From positions 1 to 64,000 of the forward strand of contig JBKPAG010000005.1 in the NCBI GenBank assembly GCA_046726315.1: a stretch of DNA of 64,000 bases. The letters run 5' to 3'. Below are positions 44,213 through 54,818 of the stretch, piece after piece. The translations under genes were made by a program, and so were the position numbers. The number at the start of each line of letters is the position of its first letter. Positions within the stretch are counted from its first letter, which is position 1. The stretch is from JACVRX01 sp046726315 (GTDB taxonomy: Bacteria > Actinomycetota > Actinomycetes > Jiangellales > Jiangellaceae). The notes beneath the pieces were generated by a model. That model ran no database searches, was not told the DNA's origin, and was given only the letters and a program-made list of their open reading frames with translations.

Positions 44213-45051
44213 CGGGCGTCAACCTATGCGCAGCCGTCACAGCTGCCACGGAGCGACTGGCCCGAGCGGGCGTTCCCTCGGCTAGACACGACGCGGAGGC
44301 CCTCGCCGCGCACGTCCTCGGCATCGACCGTAAGGACATCTTCGAGTACAACGCCGTCGACGGGTCGGCCTATGACGCACTGGTCGACCGCCGCGTCGCC
44401 CGCGAGCCGCTGCAACATCTGACCAGCAAGGCAGCCTTCCGGCACATCGAGCTGGCCGTCGGCCCCGGTGTCTTCGTCCCCCGACCCGAAACCGAAATCA
44501 CGGCCGGCGCCGCGATTGACCACGCCCGGAGGCTCGATCACCCGGTCGTGGTGGACCTGTACGCGGGCTCCGGCGCCATTGCCTTGGCGGTGGCCGACGA
44601 GGTGCCCGGCGCGGACATCCACGCGGTCGAGTCAGACGATGCGGCGATCGCCTGGTTGCGGCGCAATGCAGCGGACTCGGCAGTCACCGTTCATCACGCG
44701 GACGTCGACGGTTGTCTCCCAGAACTCTCCGGGATGGTCGACTTCGTGGTGGCGAACCCGCCGTACATCCCCGTGGGCAGCCAGATCCGCGATCCGGAGG
44801 TCGCCGCACACGATCCAGCAGCGGCGCTGTGGTCTGGGCCGGACGGCCTGGACGCCATGCGGGTCCTGGAGGTCAACGCGGCCAGGCTGCTCCGACCCGG
44901 CGGCATGGTGGTCGCAGAACACGCAGACACACAGGCGGTCGCGGCCCCTGCCGTGTTCGCCGGGACCAACCGATGGCTCGATGTCGCCGACCACACCGAC
45001 CTCACCGGCCGGCCGCGATATTTCACAGCCCGCCGGGTGCACAACGCCTAG
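44209..45051 (+). CDS. prmC: Release factor glutamine methyltransferase
   Basis: 280 residues. It methylates the Gln of the GGQ motif in RF1/RF2 using SAM. N-terminal helical domain (ARHDAEALAAHVLGIDRKDIF), substrate segment YDALVDRRVAREPLQHLTSKAAFRHIELAVGPGVFVPRPETE, SAM motif VVVDLYAGSGAIALAVADEVPGADIHAVE, and the catalytic NPPY in DFVVANPPYIPVGSQIRDPEV (~residue 184). ATGA overlap with prfA. Confidence 0.95.
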   Translation: MTGVNLCAAVTAATERLARAGVPSARHDAEALAAHVLGIDRKDIFEYNAVDGSAYDALVDRRVAREPLQHLTSKAAFRHIELAVGPGVFVPRPETEITAGAAIDHARRLDHPVVVDLYAGSGAIALAVADEVPGADIHAVESDDAAIAWLRRNAADSAVTVHHADVDGCLPELSGMVDFVVANPPYIPVGSQIRDPEVAAHDPAAALWSGPDGLDAMRVLEVNAARLLRPGGMVVAEHADTQAVAAPAVFAGTNRWLDVADHTDLTGRPRYFTARRVHNA

Positions 45052-45091
45052 ATGCCCCGGGACTGGATCTCGCGGGCTAGATTCTTCGGCC

Positions 45092-45748
45092 GTGAGCCGC
45101 AGTTACGACTGCACCGACCCCGCCGAGCGGGCCCGCGGCATCCTTGCGGCCGTTCGGGCGGTGCGCAGGGGTCGGCTTGTCGTGCTGCCCACCGACACGG
45201 TGTACGGCATCGGCTGCGACGCCTTCAGCCCCGACGCGGTGGCCGCCCTGCTGGAAGCCAAAGGCCGGGGCCGGGACATGCCGGTACCGATCTTGGTGGG
45301 GTCCCCGGCAACGCTATCGGGCATCTCGGCACAGGCTGGCGGCGTCGTGAACGAGCTGGTCGAGGCGTTCTGGCCCGGTGGACTGACCCTGGTCTGCCGC
45401 CAGCAACCGTCGTTGGATTGGGACCTCGGCGACGCTCATGGCAATGTCGCGGTGCGGATGCCGTTGCACCCGGTGGCGATCGAGGTGCTGCGTGAGACCG
45501 GACCGATGGCCGTCAGTAGCGCCAATCGGACCGGCCAGCCGCCGGCACGCTCCGGCGAGCAGGCGCGAGAGCAGCTCGGCGACTCGGTCGCCGTCTACCT
45601 CGACTCCTATCCGACCGACGACGACGTGCCCTCGACCATCGTCGACGTGACCGGCGCCACACCACGGGTGCTGCGGACCGGCGCCATCTCTCTCGAGCAG
45701 CTGCAGGAGGTCGTGCCGGAGACCGCGGCGGCTGCGGCGTCGCCGTAG
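45092..45748 (+). CDS. L-threonylcarbamoyladenylate synthase (Sua5/YwlC/TsaC)
   Basis: 218 residues, YrdC-domain enzyme. It makes threonylcarbamoyl-AMP from Thr, bicarbonate and ATP for the tRNA t6A37 modification. RGRLVVLPTDTVYGIGCDAFSPDAVAALLEAKGRGRDMPVPILV is the YrdC start; EAFWPGGLTLVCRQQPSL and MAVSSANRTGQPPARSGEQA complete the nucleotide site. Single-domain form without the long Sua5 extension. GTG 45092 gives the normal start VSRSYDCTDP. Next in line would be glyA, of which only a remnant follows. Confidence 0.93.
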   Translation: MSRSYDCTDPAERARGILAAVRAVRRGRLVVLPTDTVYGIGCDAFSPDAVAALLEAKGRGRDMPVPILVGSPATLSGISAQAGGVVNELVEAFWPGGLTLVCRQQPSLDWDLGDAHGNVAVRMPLHPVAIEVLRETGPMAVSSANRTGQPPARSGEQAREQLGDSVAVYLDSYPTDDDVPSTIVDVTGATPRVLRTGAISLEQLQEVVPETAAAAASP

Positions 45749-45791
45749 AGTGGGCCCGCCGCCCGCCTCCCGTCCGCGATCTGGAGTTGTC

Positions 45792-46018
45792 ATGACCGAC
45801 GACGCCGCCCGTTCGACCCGCAGCCGCCCATGACCGCGTCGGGCATCCGAGTCGGCACGCCGTCGGTCACCACCCAGGGCATGAGGCAGGGCGACATGAA
45901 GGAGGTCGCGTCGATGATCGCCCGCGCGGTGCGTGATGCCGACGGTAGGACGACCGCCGAGGTCGGAGCGGCCGTGTCTGCGCTGGTCGCCAAGCACCCG
46001 GCGTACCCCCGCGGCTAG
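45792..46018 (+). pseudogene. glyA: glyA (serine hydroxymethyltransferase) remnant
   Basis: 45830-46018 encodes MTASGIRVGTPSVTTQGMRQGDMKEVASMIARAVRDADGRTTAEVGAAVSALVAKHPAYPRG. This is the C-terminus of serine hydroxymethyltransferase, including the SGIRVGTP.VT.RG-type motif. Just upstream, ATG 45792 (MTDDAARSTRSRP then a stop) looks like the original start region. About 350 codons between, with the PLP lysine, are gone. The position between sua5 and wecA is where glyA sits in many actinobacteria. Enzyme activity must come from another locus. Confidence 0.8.
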
Positions 46019-46020
46019 GC

Positions 46021-47124
46021 GTGCGCGAATACCTGCTCACCCTGTTGGTCGCCGCTGGCGCCACGTATCTGCTGGCCGCGCTCACCGGGAAGCTTGCCTA
46101 TGTGGTCGGCGCGGTCCCGCCGACCCGAGATCGGGATGTGCACCGGGCGCCAGTACCCCGGCTGGGCGGCTTGGCCATGCTCGGCGGGTTGTTCGCCGCT
46201 TTGCTCGTCGCAAGCTTCCTGCCCAGGATGAGCCAACGCGTCTTCGAGCAATCCAATGACGCACAGGCGCTTGTGACAGCTGCCGTCGTCATTTGCCTGG
46301 TGGGTGTCGTCGACGACATCTGGGGGTTGTCAGCGCTGGCCAAGTTCGCGGGCCAGCTGCTCGCCGGCGGCCTGCTGGTGGTGCAGGGCGTTCAACTGTT
46401 CTGGCTGCCCACACCGTCGGGTGGCACTCTTGCGCTCGACCAGACCCAAGGCGCCGTCCTTACCGTGCTGATGGTGGTGGCGACCGCCAACGCCGTGAAC
46501 TTCGTCGACGGTCTGGACGGGCTCGCGGCCGGCGTAGTCGGCATCGGGGCCGCCGCGTTCTTCAGCTATGCCTATCTGCTCGCCGTCGAGGGGGGGTTCT
46601 CGCGGCTCACGACATCGGCGCTGATCACGGCGGTGCTCTGTGGCATGTGCGCCGGGTTCCTGCCGCACAACGTACATCCGGCCCGGATCTTCATGGGTGA
46701 CTCAGGCTCGATGCTCATCGGGCTGCTGCTCGCGGCCGGGTCGATCAGCCTGACAGGGTCCTTCCCGACGACGCCGGAGAGTGCGACCTTCCTGCTGGCG
46801 CTGCTGCCCTTGCTATTGCCGCTCGCTGTCATCGCACTGCCATTCACCGACCTCATGTTGGCGGTGTTTCGGCGTACCCGAGCCGGCCGCTCGGTGTTCG
46901 CGCCAGACAAGCAGCACCTGCACCACCGGCTGCTAGAGATCGGGCATTCACACGGCCGGGCGGTGTTCCTGATGTGGGTCTGGGCCGCCCTGGTCGCCTT
47001 CGGCCTGGTCGTGATGGCGCTGGTCGGCGGCTGGACGGCACCGGTGGTGATCGGACTGGCCGTCGTCCTTACCGTGCTCGTGACAACCGGCCATCCTCGA
47101 GCGCTGCTCGGGAACAGCCGCTGA
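46021..47124 (+). CDS. WecA/MraY-like glycosyl-1-phosphate transferase
   Basis: 367 residues, eleven hydrophobic helices. It transfers a sugar-1-phosphate (probably GlcNAc-1-P) from UDP-sugar to a polyprenyl phosphate at the inner membrane face, the first step of cell-wall polymer or arabinogalactan-linker synthesis (WecA/TagO/Rfe type). Signatures: RDVHRAPVPRLGGLAMLGG, VGVVDDIWGL, ANAVNFVDGLDGLAAG, HPARIFMGDSGSMLIGLLLA and the cytoplasmic HLHHRLLEIGHSHG loop. GTG 46021 lies 2 bp after the glyA remnant stop. The stop overlaps the next start by one base (TGATG). Confidence 0.92.
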   Translation: MREYLLTLLVAAGATYLLAALTGKLAYVVGAVPPTRDRDVHRAPVPRLGGLAMLGGLFAALLVASFLPRMSQRVFEQSNDAQALVTAAVVICLVGVVDDIWGLSALAKFAGQLLAGGLLVVQGVQLFWLPTPSGGTLALDQTQGAVLTVLMVVATANAVNFVDGLDGLAAGVVGIGAAAFFSYAYLLAVEGGFSRLTTSALITAVLCGMCAGFLPHNVHPARIFMGDSGSMLIGLLLAAGSISLTGSFPTTPESATFLLALLPLLLPLAVIALPFTDLMLAVFRRTRAGRSVFAPDKQHLHHRLLEIGHSHGRAVFLMWVWAALVAFGLVVMALVGGWTAPVVIGLAVVLTVLVTTGHPRALLGNSR

Positions 47125-47558
47125 TGACGGGTTTCGCGGCAGCCGCGGGCCGTGCTCGACGTCCGCACGTGCTGTCACGCTGGGCAACGATCGTCGTCGG
47201 CACGGTGTGCTCGGTCGTCGCGTGGTTCGCTGTCGGCGCCGACGGCGCGGCCTCCGCCGCAATCGGAACACTCATCGTCGTCGGCTTCTTCTGGAGCGGG
47301 ACGATTCCGTTGGTGTTGACCGACGGCGCACGACTCGGCCCGGCGGCCGGCCTCGCTGCCCTGCTGCTCACCTACACCCTTCGGCTGGCTGTCGTTCTCC
47401 TCGCCCTCCGGCTACTCAGCCGAGCCGATGTTGTTGACCGTCGTTCGCTCGGCGTGACGATCATCGCGTGTGCATTGACGTGGACGGCGGTGCATCTCGG
47501 CGCCGCAACGCGGCGTGCATCGATCACAAGAGCAGGGGAAGGCACTCCGCCGTCATGA
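47124..47558 (+). CDS. AtpI-like membrane protein
   Basis: 144 residues, four helices (WATIVVGTVCSVVAWFAV; AASAAIGTLIVVGFFWSGTIPLVL; GPAAGLAALLLTYTLRLAVVLLALRLL; VTIIACALTWTAVHLGAA). Placement directly ahead of the ATP synthase genes, and the overall layout, match the ATP-synthase-subunit-I-like proteins of actinobacteria, which assist c-ring assembly or Mg transport. ATG 47124 shares a base with the upstream stop; its own stop overlaps the next gene (ATGA). Confidence 0.75.
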   Translation: MTGFAAAAGRARRPHVLSRWATIVVGTVCSVVAWFAVGADGAASAAIGTLIVVGFFWSGTIPLVLTDGARLGPAAGLAALLLTYTLRLAVVLLALRLLSRADVVDRRSLGVTIIACALTWTAVHLGAATRRASITRAGEGTPPS

Positions 47559-47818
47559 CATCTGGACCCACGGATCCGAGCGCCGAGCCTCCGGAGGAAC
47601 CGGATACCGGCGCCGACTCTGCGGCCGAGCAGAATCGGCGCGCCCAGAACCAGGCCTGGGACGCATTCAGCCTGATCGCCGCCGGGGTGGCATTCTGGGG
47701 CGGCGTGGGTTGGCTGCTCGCCGAATGGCTGGGTAACCGCCTGTTCCTGATGTTCGGGATTCTCCTGGGCGCTTTTGGCGCGCTGTATCTCGTCTGGGTC
47801 CGCTACGGTAAGCCCTGA
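47555..47818 (+). CDS. AtpZ/AtpI-type two-helix protein
   Basis: 87 residues: an acidic N-terminus (DPSAEPPEEPDTGADSAAEQN), then AFSLIAAGVAFWGGVGWLLAEWLGNRLFLMFGILLGAFGALYLVWVRYGKP with two helices in the AtpZ/F0F1-ATPase-subunit-I pattern (GG.GW...WLG...F...G...G). ATG 47555 overlaps the previous stop. It lies 62 bp ahead of atpB. Confidence 0.75.
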   Translation: MTSGPTDPSAEPPEEPDTGADSAAEQNRRAQNQAWDAFSLIAAGVAFWGGVGWLLAEWLGNRLFLMFGILLGAFGALYLVWVRYGKP

Positions 47819-47879
47819 TCACGAAGCCCACCGCGACCGCGCCGCCATGCTGTAAGCAACGCGTCGAGAGAAGGACCCC

Positions 47880-48665
47880 GTGAGCGCCTGGATGATCGCC
47901 CTGCCGTCGTCGGAGGAGTTCCACAGTCCCGGGCCGGCCGACTTCGAGTACCCGCCGTTCGTCGCCGGGTTCACCAAGCCGATGCTGATCATCGTCGTGG
48001 GCACCATTCTGGTCGGGCTGGTGTTCTTCCTCGCTGTCCGCCGTGCCAGCATCGTGCCGGGCAAACTGCAGTTCGCGGCGGAGAGTTTCTACGGCTTCGT
48101 TCGTAACTCGATCGCCACGGACGCGATCGGCCGCGAGGGCATCAAGTACGTGCCCTACCTGGCCACAGTCTTCGCGTTCCTGATCGTCATGAACATCGCG
48201 GGCATCGTGCCGTTCTCGCAGTTCCCGGCAACGGCGCGGATCGCCATCCCGCTGTTCCTCGCGGTGATCTCATGGATCATCTACAACTACGTCGGCATCA
48301 AGCGGCAGGGCTTCGGCGGCTACTTCAAGAACATGATGTTCCCGCCCGGCGTGCCCGCGGTCATCTATCCGCTGCTGGCGCCGATCGAGTTCCTCTCCAC
48401 CGTCGTCTTCCGGCCGGTCACGCTCACTCTCCGTCTCACGTTCAACATGTTCGCCGGCCACCTGGTGCTGCTGCTGTGCATCCTCGGCGGGGAGTTCCTG
48501 CTCCTGCACGTCGGCGGTCTCATCGGCTACTCGGCCGGTGCCGTCGCGATCTTGTTCGGCATCGTCATGACGTTCTTCGAGGGCTTCGTGCAACTCCTGC
48601 AGGCATATGTCTTCGTGCTGCTCTCCGCCATCTACATCGGCGGCGCCCTGACCCACGATCACTGA
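47880..48665 (+). CDS. atpB: ATP synthase Fo subunit a
   Basis: 261 residues. It forms the stator half-channels for protons. The essential Arg is in FRPVTLTLRLTFNMFAGHLVLLL, and the C-terminal FFEGFVQLLQAYVFVLLSAIYIGGALTHDH is the conserved Gln/Ile helix. N-terminal SAWMIALPSSEEFHSPGPADFEYPPFV is the actinobacterial type. GTG 47880 has AGAAGGA upstream. Confidence 0.96.
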   Translation: MSAWMIALPSSEEFHSPGPADFEYPPFVAGFTKPMLIIVVGTILVGLVFFLAVRRASIVPGKLQFAAESFYGFVRNSIATDAIGREGIKYVPYLATVFAFLIVMNIAGIVPFSQFPATARIAIPLFLAVISWIIYNYVGIKRQGFGGYFKNMMFPPGVPAVIYPLLAPIEFLSTVVFRPVTLTLRLTFNMFAGHLVLLLCILGGEFLLLHVGGLIGYSAGAVAILFGIVMTFFEGFVQLLQAYVFVLLSAIYIGGALTHDH

Positions 48666-48715
48666 GCACTCAGCCACCCGGGACCACCCAGGACCCGAAC
48701 CAGAAAGGACGAAGG

Positions 48716-48919
48716 ATGGAAGGCTCCCTGAACATGGTCGGGTACGGCCTCGCGGCCATCGGCCCCGGCGTCGGCATCGGCCTGATCTTCGCCGCCTACA
48801 TCAGCGGTGTTGCTCGCCAGCCCGAGGCCCGCAGCGTGCTGCAGGGCATCGCGATCCTGGGCTTCGCGCTTGCGGAAGCGCTGGCGATCATCGGTATCGG
48901 CCTCGCGTTCGCGCTCTAG
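48716..48919 (+). CDS. atpE: ATP synthase Fo subunit c
   Basis: 67 residues, helical hairpin. LAAIGPGVGIGLIFAAYISGVARQPEAR gives helix 1 and the polar RQPE loop; helix 2 ILGFALAEALAIIGIGLAF carries the proton-carrying Glu54. This is the target type of bedaquiline in mycobacteria. ATG 48716 has GGACGAAGG upstream. Confidence 0.97.
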   Translation: MEGSLNMVGYGLAAIGPGVGIGLIFAAYISGVARQPEARSVLQGIAILGFALAEALAIIGIGLAFAL

Positions 48920-48921
48920 CC

Positions 48922-49506
48922 ATGTCCGCGCTCATCACATCGGCGGCTCTTCTGGCCCAGGAGGCTGCGGCGGAGGAGCCGAGCCCGCTGATGCCGCACC
49001 TGTCCGAGCTGATCGTCGGGCTGGTCGCATTCGCTTTGTTGTTCTTCTTCCTGAGCAGGTTCGTCTTTCCGCTCTTCGAGCGCACATACGCCGAGCGAAC
49101 GGCGGCGATCGAGGGCGGCATGAGACGCGCGGAGGAAGCGCAGGCGGAAGCTCAGCAGGCGCTGGAGGAGTACCGCCGCCAGCTCGCCGACGCGCGCGGT
49201 GAGGCGTCCCGGATCCGCGACGAAGCCAGGGCGCAGGGCGCGGCCATCCTCGCGGAGATGCGCGAGAACGCGCAGGCCGAGTCCGAGCGGATCACCACGC
49301 GTGCCCACGCGCAGATCGCGGCTGAGCGCGAACAGGTCGTGCGGTCCCTGCGGGCAGAGGTCGGCACGCTCGCCACCCAGCTCGCCAGCCGAGTCGTCGG
49401 CGAATCACTCGACGATGACGCCCGTTCGCAGCGCGTGGTCGAGCGCTTCCTGGCCGAGCTGGAGGCGTCGGGCAACGGCGCCGGACCGGCCGACCGGGAG
49501 GCCTGA
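48922..49506 (+). CDS. atpF: ATP synthase Fo subunit b
   Basis: 194 residues: short N-terminus, one membrane helix (LIVGLVAFALLFFFLSRFVFPLF), then a long charged coiled coil (GGMRRAEEAQAEAQQALEEYRRQLADARGEASRIRDEARAQGAAILAEMRENAQAE). This is the peripheral stalk joining Fo to the delta subunit. ATG 48922 is 2 bp after atpE; its stop shares bases with atpH. Confidence 0.95.
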   Translation: MSALITSAALLAQEAAAEEPSPLMPHLSELIVGLVAFALLFFFLSRFVFPLFERTYAERTAAIEGGMRRAEEAQAEAQQALEEYRRQLADARGEASRIRDEARAQGAAILAEMRENAQAESERITTRAHAQIAAEREQVVRSLRAEVGTLATQLASRVVGESLDDDARSQRVVERFLAELEASGNGAGPADREA

Positions 49507-50336
49507 TGCAAGGACCCAGTCGTGAGGCGCACAAGGCACTCGCCGCGCGAGTCGATGACACGCTCAGCGGCACCGGCGACGACGCGGCACAGCGCGCCAC
49601 GTCGATCGGCCACGCCTTGTTCACCGTCGCCGGCCTGCTCTGGGCCGAGCCGGCAGTCCGCCGTGCGCTGATCGACCCGGGCCGATCAGCGGACGACCGC
49701 GCGGCGCTGGCCCGCCGGTTGTTCGCCGACCGGATCGAGCCCGACGCTGCTGATTTGGTGACCACCGCGGTTCGCGATCGCTGGGACGGTCCCCGCGATC
49801 TCGTCTCGGCGATCGACGAGTTCGGGGTCGTGGCGCATCTCGCCGCCGCCGACGCGAACGGCCGGTTGGACAGCGTGGAGGACGAGCTGTTCCGGTTCGG
49901 CCAGGTCCTGCATGCCACTCCCGACCTGCGCGCTGCGCTGCTCGACCTGGCGGCGCCGGAACAGGCCCGGCGCCACCTGGTCCGCCGGCTGCTTGCCGAC
50001 CAGGCCTCGCCCGAGACCGTCAGCCTGCTCGAGCACGCCGTGCTCACCTGCCGCGACCGACGGCTCGAGCCCGCGGTGGACCGGATCATCGAACTCGCCG
50101 CGGAGCGGCGCCGGCGCCGGGTCGCCGTCGTCCGCGTGGCGTCGCCGCTGAGCCCGGAGCACCGGGATCGGCTGGAGAACGCGCTCGCGGCCCAGGCCGG
50201 CGGCCCGGTTCGGCTCAACGTCGTCGTCGACCCCGACCTCGTCGGCGGCGTTAAGGTCGAGATCGGCGAAGAAGTCGTTGACGGCACCGTGCAGAACCGC
50301 ATCGCCGAGCTAGAGCGTCGGCTGGCCGAGCAGTGA
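49506..50336 (+). CDS. atpH: ATP synthase F1 subunit delta
   Basis: 276 residues, the usual single-domain delta extended at the N-terminus as in many actinobacteria. C-terminal landmarks: RRRRVAVVRVASPLSPEHRDRLENALAAQAGGPVRLNVVVDPDLVGGVKVEIGEEVVDGTVQNRIAELERRLAE. It caps F1 and holds the b-dimer stalk. The ATG start overlaps the atpF stop. Confidence 0.95.
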   Translation: MQGPSREAHKALAARVDDTLSGTGDDAAQRATSIGHALFTVAGLLWAEPAVRRALIDPGRSADDRAALARRLFADRIEPDAADLVTTAVRDRWDGPRDLVSAIDEFGVVAHLAAADANGRLDSVEDELFRFGQVLHATPDLRAALLDLAAPEQARRHLVRRLLADQASPETVSLLEHAVLTCRDRRLEPAVDRIIELAAERRRRRVAVVRVASPLSPEHRDRLENALAAQAGGPVRLNVVVDPDLVGGVKVEIGEEVVDGTVQNRIAELERRLAEQ

Positions 50337-50373
50337 GAATAAGCGTGACGGACCGACCCGCAGGGGAGTGACT

Positions 50374-52056
<1,683 letters not shown>

Positions 52057-52100
52057 TCGCACTGACCGGCATCGTCGAACCGAGGGGAGGTCGCTAGTCG

Positions 52101-53084
52101 ATGGGAGCCGAGCTACGGGTACTCCGTCGGCGGATCCGCTCGGTCGAGTCCACTAAGAAGATCACCCGAGCCCAGGAGCTGATCGCCGCCTCCCGGATCA
52201 TCAAGGCGCAGCAGCGCGCGGAGGCCGCGCGCCCGTACACCCGGGCGCTGGTGAGTGCCCTCGAAGCCGCCGCGGCGACGGCCAGGCTGGACAACCCGTT
52301 GCTGGAAGGCATCGGGGCGCCGCAACGCTCGGCGGTGCTCGTGGTCACCAGCGACCGGGGATTTGCCGGCGCGTACTCGGCGAACGTCATCCGGCAGAGC
52401 GAGGCGTTGTCCGGTCTGCTGATCGAGGAGGGCCAGCAGGTCGTGCCCTACGTCGTCGGCCAGAAGGGCGTCACGTGGTTCCGCTTCCGCGGCCGCGAGG
52501 TCGGGGGAGCGTACACAGGCTTCACCGGTACGCCCGCGTACTCCGACGCGCGCACGATTGCCGACGACGTGCTCGCGGCCATCAACACCCCGACCGAGGA
52601 CGGCGGCGTCGACGAGATCCACCTGGTGTCGACCCACTTCGTCAACATGGTGACCCAGGAAGTTCGCGCCCGGCGGCTGTTGCCGATCGTCGTGGAAGAC
52701 GTGCCCGAGCCGCTGCACCGGGCTGAGGCGGGTGCGGTACGGACCAGCGAGGGCGTGAGCAGCAGCCAAACTGAAACCCCGGCGGCCGGTGCCGACGAGA
52801 CGTTGCCGCTCTACGAGTTCGAGCCCTCGCCGGACGAGGTGCTCGACGCGCTGCTGCCGCAGTACGCCGGAAACCTCATCTACACCGCGTTGCTCGATGC
52901 GGCGGCGTCCGAGTGGGCGGCCCGCAGGCGGGCGATGAAGTCGGCGACCGACAACGCCACGGAGCTGCAACAGAACTACACCCGGCTGGCCAACCAGGCC
53001 CGCCAAGCCGAGATCACCCAGGAGATCAGCGAGATCGTCGGCGGCGCGGACGCGCTCGCCACGGCGGCCGCGGGGAGCGGATGA
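52101..53084 (+). CDS. atpG: ATP synthase F1 subunit gamma
   Basis: 327 residues, the central rotor shaft. N-terminal coiled coil GAELRVLRRRIRSVESTKKITRAQELIAASRIIKAQQRAEAARPY, AVLVVTSDRGFAGAYSANVIR, and C-terminal LLDAAASEWAARRRAMKSATDNATELQQNYTRLANQARQAEITQEISEIVGGADAL. An extra ~25-residue loop (RTSEGVSSSQTETPAAGADETLP) lies before the last helix, similar in place to the mycobacterial gamma insertion. Its stop overlaps atpD (ATGA). Confidence 0.96.
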   Translation: MGAELRVLRRRIRSVESTKKITRAQELIAASRIIKAQQRAEAARPYTRALVSALEAAAATARLDNPLLEGIGAPQRSAVLVVTSDRGFAGAYSANVIRQSEALSGLLIEEGQQVVPYVVGQKGVTWFRFRGREVGGAYTGFTGTPAYSDARTIADDVLAAINTPTEDGGVDEIHLVSTHFVNMVTQEVRARRLLPIVVEDVPEPLHRAEAGAVRTSEGVSSSQTETPAAGADETLPLYEFEPSPDEVLDALLPQYAGNLIYTALLDAAASEWAARRRAMKSATDNATELQQNYTRLANQARQAEITQEISEIVGGADALATAAAGSG

Positions 53085-54544
53085 TGACGACTACCACTGA
53101 CACCACCACCGCACCGGAGACGACCAACGGCGGGGTCGGACATGTGACCCGGGTGATCGGCCCGGTCGTCGAGGTCGAGTTCGCCGGCGAGCAGATGCCC
53201 GCGATCTACAACGCGCTCGAGACAGAGGTCCAGCTGCCTAAGGAGGCCGGTGGGAACCGGCTGCTCACCTTCGAGGTCGAGCAGCACATCGGCGGCAACG
53301 TGGTGAAGGGCATCTCCATGCAGCCGACCGATGGGCTGGTTCGGGGGGCGTCTGTTCGCGACACGGGCGGACCGATCACGGTGCCGGTCGGCGACGTCGT
53401 CAAGGGCCACGTCTTCAACGCTCTGGGTAAGCCGCTCGACGTCGACGAGTCCGAGCTGGACCTCGGCGAGCGGTGGCCGATCCACCGCAAGCCTCCCGCG
53501 TTCGACCAGCTCGAGGGCAGCACCCAGATGATGGAGACCGGGATCAAGGTCATCGACCTGCTAACCCCCTACATCCAGGGTGGCAAGATCGGCCTGTTCG
53601 GGGGCGCCGGCGTCGGCAAGACGGTGCTCATCCAGGAGATGATCACCCGGGTGGCGCGGAACTTCGGCGGCACGTCGGTGTTCGCCGGCGTCGGCGAGCG
53701 GACCCGCGAGGGCAACGACCTGTGGGTTGAGATGCAAGAGGCCAACGTCCTCAAGGACACCGCGCTGGTGTTCGGCCAGATGGACGAGCCGCCGGGCACC
53801 CGGATGCGAGTGGCACTCTCGGCTTTGACCATGGCCGAGTACTTCCGTGACGTGCAGAAGCAGGACGTGCTGCTGTTCATCGACAACATCTTCCGGTTCA
53901 CCCAGGCTGGTTCGGAGGTGTCGACGCTGCTCGGCCGGATGCCGTCGGCCGTCGGATACCAGCCGACCCTGGCCGATGAGATGGGCGAGCTGCAAGAGCG
54001 GATCACTTCGACCCGTGGGCACTCGATCACGTCGATGCAGGCGATCTACGTCCCGGCTGACGACATCACCGACCCGGCGCCACACACGGCCTTCGCGCAC
54101 CTGGACGCGCGGACCGTGCTCTCCCGCCCGATCTCCGCGCTGGGCATCTATCCGGCCGTGGACCCGCTGGACTCGTCCAGCCGTATTCTCGACGCGCTCT
54201 ACATCGGCGAGAAGCACTACCGGGTGGCGCAGCGGGTCAAGGAGATCCTGCAGCGCTACAAGGACCTGCAGGACATCATCGCCATCCTCGGCATCGACGA
54301 GCTGTCCGAAGAGGACAAGATCACGGTCAACCGAGCCCGGCGCATCCAGCGCTTCCTGTCCCAGAACATGTTCGCTGCCGAAGCGTTCACCGGCTCGCCA
54401 GGTGTGTTCGTCCCGCTCTCGGAGACGCTGGAGTCCTTCGACGGGATCTGCAAGGGGGAGTACGACGACCTGCCCGAGCAGGCCTTCCACATGGTCGGCA
54501 ACATCGAGTCGGCCCAGGAGAAGGCCAAGACACTCGCGATCTGA
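53081..54544 (+). CDS. atpD: ATP synthase F1 subunit beta
   Basis: 487 residues, catalytic subunit. Walker A GGAGVGKTVLIQEM (~174), GERTREGNDLWVEM, Walker B VLLFIDNIFRFTQAGSEVSTLLGRMPSAVGYQPTLADEMG, and the DELSEED segment as DELSEEDKITVNRARRIQRFLSQ. The start is ATG 53081 or, better spaced from GGGGAG, ATG 53084. atpC does not follow directly: the next 1.67 kb hold unrelated sequence, so atpD is the last gene of the run. Confidence 0.97.
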   Translation: MMTTTTDTTTAPETTNGGVGHVTRVIGPVVEVEFAGEQMPAIYNALETEVQLPKEAGGNRLLTFEVEQHIGGNVVKGISMQPTDGLVRGASVRDTGGPITVPVGDVVKGHVFNALGKPLDVDESELDLGERWPIHRKPPAFDQLEGSTQMMETGIKVIDLLTPYIQGGKIGLFGGAGVGKTVLIQEMITRVARNFGGTSVFAGVGERTREGNDLWVEMQEANVLKDTALVFGQMDEPPGTRMRVALSALTMAEYFRDVQKQDVLLFIDNIFRFTQAGSEVSTLLGRMPSAVGYQPTLADEMGELQERITSTRGHSITSMQAIYVPADDITDPAPHTAFAHLDARTVLSRPISALGIYPAVDPLDSSSRILDALYIGEKHYRVAQRVKEILQRYKDLQDIIAILGIDELSEEDKITVNRARRIQRFLSQNMFAAEAFTGSPGVFVPLSETLESFDGICKGEYDDLPEQAFHMVGNIESAQEKAKTLAI

Positions 54545-54790
54545 CGCCCGTAGTCGGGACCGCGAGGATTGGTTCGCGAGGCGAGTCCAAGCTGTCACGA
54601 GCGCGGGCGCTCCCGCCGCGTTCCCGGGCTTCGTTCTCTAGCCTCGCGAATCAAACCTCCCCGCCTCTCCCTCGGCCACCAGCCCTGGCGACTCGCGCAG
54701 CTGCCATCCCGGCCGCATGGGAAGAAGCTTGATTGGGGAGTTCAGTACGAGCCTGCTGGTAGCCGCCGGCGCCGCGACGTGTGAGTGCGA

Positions 54791-54814
54791 TTTAGGGCGC
54801 CAGGACGCCCTAAA
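54791..54814. terminator. Hairpin between atpD and the repeat array
   Basis: Perfect 9-bp stem TTTAGGGCG / CGCCCTAAA around CCAGGA. It could terminate the atpB-D transcript, 250 bp after atpD. The stretch 54545-54790 has no gene; TTCGCGAGGC (54571-54580) and GCCTCGCGAA (54642-54651) form a widely spaced inverted repeat there. Confidence 0.55.
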
Positions 54815-54818
54815 CCGG

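Noticed and set aside
54571..54651. TTCGCGAGGC/GCCTCGCGAA as terminal repeats of an inserted element
   Set aside because: The arms are 10 bp, 61 bp apart, and enclose no gene; no target duplication was seen.
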